From NCBI GenBank assembly GCA_013297545.1, contig JAAFHH010000029.1, positions 5,389-13,877 of the forward strand: 8,489 nucleotides of DNA, in the 5' to 3' direction. The stretch is from Alphaproteobacteria bacterium. GTDB lineage: Bacteria; Pseudomonadota; Alphaproteobacteria; Elsterales; Elsteraceae. A program made the translations under genes and the position numbers. This document shows, in pieces, positions 1 to 8,100 of the stretch; the first letter of the stretch is position 1; each line of letters begins with the position of its first letter. A model generated the notes under the pieces. It was not told where the DNA came from. It saw only the letters and a list, made by a program, of their open reading frames with translations, and made no database searches.

Positions 1-317
1 TAGGACGCGGTTGCCTTGTCGACCAGCGCGATCAGCTGATCGGTGCGCTGCGTCAGGCTCGCCAGCACGGTGCCGATTTCGGCAGTCGCCTTAGCGGTTT
101 GGCCCGAGAGGTTTTTCACTTCACCGGCGACGACTGCGAAGCCCTTACCAGCTTCACCCGCGCGGGCGGCTTCGATGGTGGCGTTCAGCGCCAGCAGGTT
201 GGTCTGCTTGGCCACACCATCAATCTGCTGGGCAACTTTGCCCACTTTGTCGATTTCGCCGCGCAGCCCTTCGAGCTCCGAGCGGATGGCGGTGAGCAGG
301 GACGGCTGGTCGGTCAT
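1..317 (-). CDS. Methyl-accepting chemotaxis (MCP) signalling-domain protein, partial (3' end off window)
   Basis: The first 105 residues are visible, read on the minus strand from an ATG at 315-317. Residues 37-70 match the highly conserved cytoplasmic hairpin tip of chemoreceptors: QTNLLALNA at 38-46, IEAARAGE at 48-55, GKGFAVVAGEV at 57-67. In the family this tip binds CheW and the CheA kinase and passes the receptor signal to the flagellar or another chemosensory pathway. Only about 36 residues precede the tip, and no transmembrane segment or sensor domain is visible, so this is either a small soluble MCP-like protein or the remnant of a longer receptor. The frame stays open upstream as far as the tRNA, so a longer N terminus from a non-ATG start cannot be excluded; the ATG is preceded by only a weak GGGG purine run. 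The 'EVKNLSGQTAKAT' stretch is typical of alphaproteobacterial receptors. The MCP identity is secure; the start and full architecture are not. Confidence 0.88.
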   Translation of the reverse strand, partial: MTDQPSLLTAIRSELEGLRGEIDKVGKVAQQIDGVAKQTNLLALNATIEAARAGEAGKGFAVVAGEVKNLSGQTAKATAEIGTVLASLTQRTDQLIALVDKATAS

Positions 318-341
318 GGCGGTCAAACCCCGAAGTGGCTG

Positions 342-383
342 CGACAAGGCCCTACAGGTGCCACAGCCGATAGGGCTTTGTCG
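342..383. repeat. 13-bp inverted repeat (hairpin) upstream of the MCP gene
   Basis: Arms 342-354 and 371-383 pair over 13 positions with a single G-T wobble at 348/377, around a 16-base loop. On the plus strand all 13 pairs can form in RNA; on the minus strand the wobble becomes a C-A mismatch, so an RNA hairpin is better as a plus-strand transcript. A run of six T lies at 401-406, about 18 bases after the stem, too far for a standard intrinsic terminator. The element sits just upstream of the MCP start on the minus strand, so it could also be an operator, a 5' leader structure or an intergenic repeat. Function unknown. Confidence 0.6.
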
Positions 384-421
384 ATGTTGGTCGCGTGGCG
401 TTTTTTGGCATGCAGTTCTGC

Positions 422-450
422 TTGACCCGCGCAGCCCGGTGGCAGCAAAT
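422..450 (+). promoter_or_regulatory. Candidate sigma-70 type promoter of tRNA-Lys
   Basis: TTGACC at 422-427 matches the -35 consensus well. A 17-base spacer leads to GCAAAT at 445-450, which matches only the last three bases of the -10 consensus. A start near 456-457 would lie a few bases before the mature tRNA 5' end at 462, the usual arrangement. The -35 element and spacing support it; the poor -10 keeps this tentative. Confidence 0.35.
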
Positions 451-461
451 GCCGGCCGCGG

Positions 462-537
462 GAGCGCTTAGCTCAGTCGGTAGAGCATCTGACTTTTAAT
501 CAGGGGGTCGTGGGTTCGAATCCCACAGCGCTCACCA
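462..537 (+). tRNA. tRNA-Lys (anticodon UUU)
   Basis: A complete cloverleaf can be folded. The acceptor stem pairs 462-468 with 527-533 over 7 bp, the D stem pairs 471-474 with 483-486, the anticodon stem pairs 488-492 with 500-504 (first pair T-G), and the T stem pairs 510-514 with 522-526 around the standard TTCGAAT loop. The anticodon loop at 493-499 reads CTTTTAA, which gives TTT at positions 34-36 and decodes Lys AAA/AAG codons. The discriminator is A534 and CCA is encoded at 535-537. All conserved positions (T8, A9, the G-T-T-C of the T arm) are in place, so the gene looks functional. There is no sign of a second tRNA or of an integrase next to it. Confidence 0.97.
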
Positions 538-867
538 TCTCGCAACACTGACAGTCCGTCGATTTGCGCCCACAAGGTGGTCGCCCGGCCTGTCTGCGCG
601 TTTGCGACACTACAGTTCCAAGCATGCGCGAACGAGGGCTGTTGCGAGGGCCAGCTTGCAGCGGCCTGCGCGGCTGCCTATCTGCTCACGGCAGCAGCGC
701 TTGAGGCCGCCTAACCTAAGGCGGTGTCACACGGTCACTATGCTATGCTGCATAGGAAAATTCGCTCTACAAATCCGGTAGCGCGGTTTATTTTCGCTTC
801 CAGCGGTGGTTTTCGCTGCTGTAATGATCACGGGCACTTGCTCGGTGTTGCAGGGACGATCAGCGGC
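538..867 (+). other. Intergenic/leader region with no convincing gene
   Basis: About 330 bases lie between the tRNA and the preferred start of the TIGR03032-like gene. The frame of that gene is open back to a GTG at 724, but the extra 48 codons lack a ribosome binding site and contain a palindrome in an AT-richer stretch (about 738-800), so this part is better read as promoter and leader. A 6-bp hairpin with a 6-base loop lies at 707-724 (arms CCGCCT and AGGCGG) without a T run, and a second weak one pairs 673-678 with 690-695. Neither is a convincing terminator. I see no RNA gene or riboswitch. Confidence 0.5.
743..755. promoter_or_regulatory. Candidate operator palindrome upstream of the two-gene unit
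   Basis: CTATGC-T-GCATAG is a perfect 6+1+6 inverted repeat. The left arm is duplicated just upstream at 738-743, giving two overlapping ways to pair with 750-755. It lies in an AT-richer patch about 115 bases before the likely start at 868, where a repressor or activator site would be expected. No known regulator motif is recognised, and a 13-base palindrome can arise by chance. Confidence 0.3.
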
Positions 868-2121
868 ATGGATGTAAGCGGTACGTTCGCGACACGGTTG
901 GATGGCTTGCAGGCGGTGCTGGCCCAGGAATCTCTGGGCGCGCCGAAGATGTATCCGTCGCCGGGGCTGGGCGCGTGGCTGTGGTCCTTGCAGGCAACCA
1001 TCGTCTTTTCGACCTATCAGGCTGGCCGGATCTGCTTCGCGTCCGGCACGGCGGCGGGCGAGTGTGTTGTGTTCGATCGCGTGGTTGGACCCGCCATGGG
1101 GTTGGCCTGCGATGCAGACACGCTGTGGGTGGCGAACCGCGAACAGATCTGGCGCTTCGCCAATGTTGGCCCGGCTCATATCGATGGGGAAGCGTGGGAC
1201 GGCGTGTTCATGCCGCGCACGGGCCACTTCATTGGCAACTGCGATGCGCACGACGTGTTGATGAATGTGTCCGTGCTGGGCGAGGCCGTGGGCATGGCGT
1301 TCGTCAACACGCGGGCGAGCTGTGTGGCGACCATCGATGATCAGCACAGTTTCCGCCCGCTCTGGGTGCCGCCGTTCATAACGACGCTCGCGCCGGACGA
1401 TCGCTGCCACTTGAACGGCCTGGGGGCCGTCGATGGCGAGGCGGCGTACGTCACGCTGTGCATGATGACGGACGAGCCGATGGGCTGGCGCGACGGCGAT
1501 CGACAGGGCCAGGGCGTGGTGATGGATATCCGCGATAACCGGGTGGTCTGCCGCGGCCTTACCATGCCGCACAGCCCGCGCTGGCATAACGGGCGCTTGT
1601 GGCTGCTGGACAGCGGCACGGCGAGCCTTGGCTACGTCGACATGGCAACCGAACGGTTTGTGCCGGTGGCGACCACGCCCGGCTTCGCGCGCGGCATGCT
1701 GATGGTGGGCAACCGCGCGGTGATCGGTTTGTCGCGCCTGCGCACTGGCGGCAGCGGCTCTCAGCTGGGTGTGGGCCAATTGCTGGCCGATCGGCGGTTG
1801 AGCCAGCGCTGCGGGCTGCAGATCGTCGATCTCGACACCGGGCGCACTGTCGATTGGCTCACCATCGAAGGCGGTGTCACGGAACTCTATGACGTGGCCC
1901 TGCTGTCCGGTTTGGCCCGGGTGTTTACGCCAGGCTTCCGCGAACCCGGCCTGCATAAAGATCTCATGACGGTGCCGTCGGCCCCCGTGCCGACTGCCCT
2001 TCGACCAGCGGCTGACGTGCCGCTGGTCACCAGTGCCGCTCACCGCGAGGCAGCGGCACTGGTCACTGCAGAACGCACGCACCCCACGTCGCTGACGTTT
2101 TTATCGGCAAAAGGACAGTAA
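868..2121 (+). CDS. TIGR03032/DUF4915-like conserved protein of unknown function
   Basis: A protein of 417 residues whose motifs, in order, match my recollection of the TIGR03032 (DUF4915) family: FSTYQAG at 47-53, MGLAC from 77 followed by 'NREQIWRF', PRTGHF at 116-121, AHD at 127-129, VNTR at 146-149, SFRPLWVPPFI at 161-171, DRCHLNG at 178-184, MPHSPRWHNGRLWLLDSGT at 233-251, PGFARG at 271-276, GLSRLR at 287-292, RCG at 314-316 and EGGVTELYDV at 334-343. The spaced 'GRLWLLDSG' and 'VVDL..G' type strands suggest a beta-propeller-like fold; this is inference. There is no signal peptide or membrane segment, so it is probably cytosolic. No enzymatic activity is established for the family. The ATG at 868 is preferred because AGGGA (852-856) lies 11 bases upstream and the family-like sequence starts soon after; a GTG at 724 and an ATG at 745 are in-frame alternatives. 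It ends 2 bases before the giant repeat protein, which implies a shared transcript. Confidence 0.85.
   Translation: MDVSGTFATRLDGLQAVLAQESLGAPKMYPSPGLGAWLWSLQATIVFSTYQAGRICFASGTAAGECVVFDRVVGPAMGLACDADTLWVANREQIWRFANVGPAHIDGEAWDGVFMPRTGHFIGNCDAHDVLMNVSVLGEAVGMAFVNTRASCVATIDDQHSFRPLWVPPFITTLAPDDRCHLNGLGAVDGEAAYVTLCMMTDEPMGWRDGDRQGQGVVMDIRDNRVVCRGLTMPHSPRWHNGRLWLLDSGTASLGYVDMATERFVPVATTPGFARGMLMVGNRAVIGLSRLRTGGSGSQLGVGQLLADRRLSQRCGLQIVDLDTGRTVDWLTIEGGVTELYDVALLSGLARVFTPGFREPGLHKDLMTVPSAPVPTALRPAADVPLVTSAAHREAAALVTAERTHPTSLTFLSAKGQ
2111..2115 (+). promoter_or_regulatory. Strong ribosome binding site of the giant protein
   Basis: AAGGA lies 8 bases before the ATG at 2124, the ideal spacing. The site is inside the last codons of the upstream gene, whose stop TAA is at 2119-2121, so ribosomes finishing the first gene are placed to re-initiate on the second. 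This fixes the start of the giant protein and argues for translational coupling. Confidence 0.8.
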
Positions 2122-2123
2122 TC

Positions 2124-5100
2124 ATGGCTGCCCCCCTCGATCTTGATGCTCGTGCTGGCCTTACCTTCGATCACGAAGCGGCGGCCGCGTGGTTTGGCCC
2201 GCAGGCGGCACCGGATGTCATCGCGGTGGCTGCGCCTGCGGCATCCGTGGCGGCGATTGAGGTGGCGGGACCGCTGCCGGTGGCGGCACCGCGCGAGGTT
2301 GTGATCATCGACGCGGGGGTTTCGGATTATCGTACCTTGATTGCCGGCATCGACCCGACAGTGGAGGTGATCATCCTGCCGGCTGGTGGCGATGGGGTGG
2401 CCAACCTTGCAGCCGCGCTGGCGTCGCTGGGCGGGCCAGTCGACCGGCTGCATCTGGTCAGCCATGGGGGAACAGGGTGGTTGCAGCTCGGTGATGTGGC
2501 CCTCGGTCAGGGCCAGTTGGCGGATCACGCGGCGGCGCTGGCGACCATCGGCGCAGCGATCCGCCCGGGTGGGGACGTGGTGCTGTACGGCTGCTCAGTT
2601 GCGGCGGGGTCGACAGGGGTGATGTTCCTCGGAGCGTTGGATCAGGCTCTTGGCGACGTGGATATCGCAGCATCGGACAATCGGACCGGGCCGGCGCGGT
2701 TGGGCGGCGATTGGGTGCTTGAGTATCGCAATGGCGATGTGGATTTGGTGCTGCCGTTTTCTGTCGCTGGGCTGCAGTATATCGACCATTGCTTGGGATG
2801 TACCAAAATAAATAAGACAGGAAGCTTGTATTACGGAATATATGCATCTAACGGCTTTGCATCAAATGGAAGTGAATACGGCTGGAAGGGCTATGTGATA
2901 AAAGAAAGTTCAGGTGTCAATTCTGTTGCGGTTCAAATCACTTACGATCAACCGGGCGGTCAAACTCTGGCTATTGGTAAAGTCTATCAATGGAATAGCC
3001 CGACGCAAGGATCATTTACTACATGGGCCGACTATGCAACCTTTGTATCTTCCACTGCATTTTGTGGCTCCGCTACACCGACAGTAACCGACGGCAACAT
3101 CTCGATCACCTCCACCGGCAGCGGCACGGCGGGTGCCTACAAGATCGGTAGCACAGTCACGGCGAAATGGAACAACACCGCCGGGGGCGACAACAACTCC
3201 GGCATCACCGGTGTCACCTTCGACTTCAGTGCCTTCGGTGGTGGTGGTGCTGTCGCGGGGACTGAAAGTTCTAAAAGCTGGACGGCTAGCTACACGCTGG
3301 TTTCCGGCAGCATTGATGCTACCAGCAAGAACGTCTCCGTCACCGCCACCAACTCGAGCGGCAGCAAGACCCAGGCGGACAGCACCAATCTGACGGTCGA
3401 CAACATCGCGCCCACGGTGACCGTCGCGCGGATCAATCACACTGGCGCAACCGGCACCGGCAGCGCCTACAAGATTGGCGATACGGTTTCGGTTGCCTGG
3501 AACAACACGGCGGGTGGCGACAACAACACCGACACCATCACGTCGGTCAGCATGGACTTGTCGGCGTTCGGCGGTGGATCGAGTGTCGCGGCGACCAACA
3601 GTTCGGGTACTTGGACCGCGACATACACCATCGTGGCGGGTTCCATCGACGGCATCAACAAGAACGCCATTGTCTCCGTGACCGACAACGCGGGCAACGT
3701 CACCACGGTGACAGATACCGACAACAAGACCGTCGACAACATCGCGCCGACAGTCAGCGTGGGCAACATCACCCACACCGGCGGCACCGGCACCGGCGGC
3801 GCATACAAGATTGGCGACACGGTCACGGTGACCTGGAACAACACCGCTGGCGGCGACAACAATACTGACACGATCTCCTCGGTCAGCATGGATCTGTCGG
3901 CGTTCGGCGGGGGATCGAGCGTTGCGGCGACCAACAGCTCCGGCAACTGGACCGCGACCTATACGGTGATCGCGGGCGCGATCAGCACGACCAATCTGAA
4001 CGCTGTCGTCTCGGTCACGGATAATGCCGGCAACGTCAAGACCGTGACGGATACTGACAATAAGACCCTCGACAACATCGCGCCGACCCTGGCGTCGACC
4101 ACGCCGGTAGACAATGCAACCGGCGTCGCAATCGGTGCGAACTCGGTGATCACGCTGTCCGAAACCGTTGCGGCGGGTACTGGCAACATCACGCTGCACA
4201 AGGCTTCCGACAACTCGGTTGTATTCACGGTCGCAGCGACTGATGGGATCGTCAGCTATTCTGGATCGTCTGTGACGATCAACTGGGCCAGCGACCTTGC
4301 GTTCTCGACCGAATACTACGTCAAGGTGCCGTCTGGTGCGTTTGTCGATGCGCGCGGCAATCCGTTCGCTGGCATCACCTCCACGACGGCGTACAGCTTC
4401 ACCACTCTCGCAGCACCCGTGCCGACGGTGACGGACGGCAATATTTCGATCACCTCGACCGGCAGTGGTACGGCTGGCGCCTACAAGATCGGCAGCACGG
4501 TCGACGCCAAGTGGAACAACACCGCGGGTGGTGACAACAACGCTGGGATCACCGGTGTCACCTTCGACTTCAGCGCCTTCGGTGGCGGCAGCGCCGTTGC
4601 GGGGACCAACAGTTCCGGCAATTGGACCGCCAGCTACACGCTGGCGGCCGGCAGTGTCGATGCGGTGAACAAGAATGTTTCGGTGACCGCCACCGACGCC
4701 AACGGCAGCAAGACCCAGGCCGACAGCACCAACCTGACGGTCGACAACATCGCGCCGACGGTGACGGCCGGCAAGATCGCGCTCTCCGGTGCCAGCGGGA
4801 CGGCGGGTGCTTACAAGATCGGCGATACGGTCACGGCAACGTGGAACAACACCGCGGGCGGCGACAACAACACTGACACGATCTCGGCCGTGACCATGAA
4901 CCTGACGCCGTTTGGCGGCGGGGCAGCAGTCACCGCCACCAACAGTTCCGGCAATTGGTCGGCGACCTTTGTTGTCGCTGCCGGCGCAATTGACGCAACC
5001 AACCTGAATGCGTCCGTGTCGGCGACCGACAATGCCGGCAACGTCACCACGACCAGCGGCACCACCAATACCACGCTCGACAACGTCGCTCCCACGCTCA

Positions 5101-8100
5101 CCGCGGGCAATATGACGGTCACGGGCGGCACCGCCACCGGCGGCGGCTTCAAGATCGGCGACGTGGTCACAGCAAAGTGGACCAACGCCGGCGGCGATAA
5201 CAACGCGGACACGATCAGCACGGTCACCGCGAACTTCGCCGATTTCGGCGGCGGGACAGCGGTTGGTGCGACTGATGCGGCTGGCATCTGGACCGCGACC
5301 TATACGATCGTCGCGGGCGCGATCAACGCAACCGGCCTGAACGTCAAGATGACGGCGACGGACAATGCCGGCAACGCCACCACAACGACCGATGACAGCA
5401 ATGTCGGCCTCGACAACGTCGTGCCGACCAAGACTGCGTCGACCCCCGCCGATGACGCGACCGGTGTGCTGATTGGTGCCAACACCGTGCTGACGTTCTC
5501 GGAGAACGTCGCCGCTGGTACCGGCAACATCATCCTCTACAAGTCCGACAACACGGTGATTGAAACCTTGGCCGCGAACTCGGCCAAGATCACCTACGCC
5601 ACCAATACTGCGACGATCGATTGGTCGGCCGATCTGCTCTATTCGACCGGCTACTATGTCAAGGTTGATGCGGGCGCGATCGTTGATGCCAAGGGCAATT
5701 CGTTTGCGGGGATTGCGACGGCGACGGCGCTGAACTTCACCTCTGAAGCAGCCCCGCCAGGCCCGACGGTGACCGATCCGTTCATCTCGGTCGCCGGCAC
5801 GGCGACCGGGACGGCGGGGACGTACAAGACCGGCGATACCATCACGGCGACGTGGGACAACTCCGCTGGTGGCCAGAACCAGGCTGGCGTCACCCAAGTC
5901 AAGATGGACTTCAGCCAGTTCGGCGGCGGCACGGCAGTGGCCGCAACCCTTGATGCCGGCACCGGCAAGTGGAATGCGAGCTACACGCTGGTTGCGGGCA
6001 CGATCGACCAGACAGGCCGCAACGTCTCGGTCAATGCGTTTAACGCAACCGGCAACACGACGGCGGCGGATACCACCAACCTCTCTGTCGACGTGCAGGC
6101 GCCGACGGTGACGGCGGGCAAGATCTCGCTTGCTGGTGCCACCGGCACATCCAGCACCTTTAAGACCGGCGATACGGTCACCGCCAGCTGGAACAACACC
6201 GCCGGCGGCGATAACAACGGCGACATCACCGGTGTGACGGTGAACCTGTCGGCCTTCGGTGGTGGCACTGCCGTTGTGGCCACCAACAGCTCCGGCACCT
6301 GGTCCGCCACCTACACGCTCACGGCGGGCACGCTGGATGCGACCAACCTCAATGTCACGGTCGCGGCGACGGATAATGCGGGCTACGTCACCACCACGAC
6401 CGGTACCAACAACGCCTTGGCCGACAACCAAGCGCCGACGGTCACGGCCGGTAAGATCGCGCTCTCTGGCGCCACGGGCACCGGTGGTGCGTTCAAGATC
6501 GGCGATGTCGTCACGGCGAAGTGGACCAACACCGGCGGCGACGGCAATGCAGATATCGCCTCCGCCACGGTCAACTTCACCGCGTTCGGCGGCGGGGCAG
6601 CTGTTACGGCGACCGATACGGCGGGCGTGTGGTCCGCGACTTACACCATCGCGGCCGGCACGATCGAAGCGGGCACGCTGAACGTCAAAGTAACGGCGGT
6701 CGACAATGCCGGCCTCAGCACCACCACGACCGACGATGACAACGCCTATGTCGATGCCAAGGCACCGACCAAGACTGCGTCGACCCCGGCTGATGATGCG
6801 GTTGGTGTGTTGATTGGTGCCAATACCGTGCTGACGTTCTCGGAGAACGTCGCCGCCGGTACTGGCAACATCATCCTCTACAAGTCCGACAACACGGTGA
6901 TCGAAACCTTGGCGGCGAATTCAGCCAAGATCACCTATGCTACCAACACGGCGATGATCGATTGGTCGGCGGACTTGCTGTACGAGACGTTCTACTATGT
7001 GAAGGTGGATGCTGGCGCGATCGTCGATGCCAAGGGCAACTCTTATGCTGGCATCACCAACACGACGGACTTGAGCTTCAAGACCCAGAACACGCCGCCC
7101 GGCCCGACGGTGACCGACCCCAACATCTCTGTCACGGGCACGGCGTCTGGCACGGCCGGCACCTACAAGACCGGCGATACCATCACGGCGATCTGGAACA
7201 ATTCGGCCGCGGGTGACAACCAAACTGGTGTCACCCAGGTGAAGATGGACTTCAGCCAGTTCGGTGGTGGCGCGGCGGTTGCCGCCACCCTCGATGCCGG
7301 CACGGGCAAGTGGAGTGCGAGCTACACCCTGGTCGCCGGCACGATCGACCAGACGGGCCGCAACGTGTCGGTGAATGCCTTCAACGCGACTGGCAACACG
7401 ACGACGGCGGATACCACCAACCTCTCGGTCGACGTGCAGGCACCGACGGTGACGACCGGCAAGCTGGCGCTGTCAGGGGCTACCGGCACCGGTGGTGCCT
7501 ACAAGATCGGCGACACCATCACGTTCGCCTGGGACAATACTGGTGCGGGCGACAACAACGGCGATATCACGTCCGCGACGGTCAACCTCAGTGCGTTCGG
7601 TGGTGGCACGGCGGTGGCGCTGACCAACACCGCCAACAGCTGGGGCGCCACCCTGGTGGTGGCGGCGGGCACGATTGAGTCCGCCAACCTCAACCCCACC
7701 ATCACGGTGACCGACAACGCCGGCTACACCAAGACGCTAGCGGGGGTGAACAACGTCACCCTTGATGCCAAGGCGCCGACGTTGCAGACGTCCGCGCCGG
7801 CCAATAGCGGCACCAGCGGCCTGTTGGACCATCTGGTGCTGACCTTTGCCGAAACCGTGGCGAAGGGCACCGGCAATCTGGAGCTGCGCTTGAAGACTGG
7901 CGACGTGTTGGTCGAAGCGCTTGCGGTGACCGATGCCAAGGTGACGGTGACCGGCTCTACCGCTACGATCGACTGGGCCAATCCGCTGATTGAGGACTCG
8001 CTCTACTACGTCACCATCCCGGCCACTGCGTTCAAAGACGCGCGCGGCAACGCGTATGCTGGCATCACGACGACCACGGGTCTTGCGTTCAAGGCGGACA

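Noticed and set aside
462..537. tRNA-Lys as an attachment site for an integrated element
   Set aside because: No repeat of the tRNA 3' end and no integrase gene is visible in the window; the tRNA alone is not evidence.
706..725. Intrinsic terminator after the tRNA
   Set aside because: The stem is only 6-7 bp and is not followed by a run of T; it may be chance in GC-rich DNA.
727..2082. Long minus-strand open frame opposite the TIGR03032-like gene
   Set aside because: His/Arg/Ala-rich composition typical of an antisense shadow, no ribosome binding site, and the plus strand encodes a recognisable family.
2124..2794. LapG-type di-alanine cleavage site in the N-terminal part of the giant protein
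   Set aside because: Several Ala-Ala pairs occur, but in an Ala-rich segment this is expected, and no LapD/LapG genes or clear retention module are visible.
3012..6431. Very long open frame on the minus strand (1139 codons) opposite the Ig-like array
   Set aside because: It is a mirror of the repeats: GC-rich codons with few A/T third positions leave the antisense frame free of stops, and its product is an Arg/Gly/Val-rich periodic sequence with no family resemblance. The plus-strand frame has clear domains and a good ribosome binding site.
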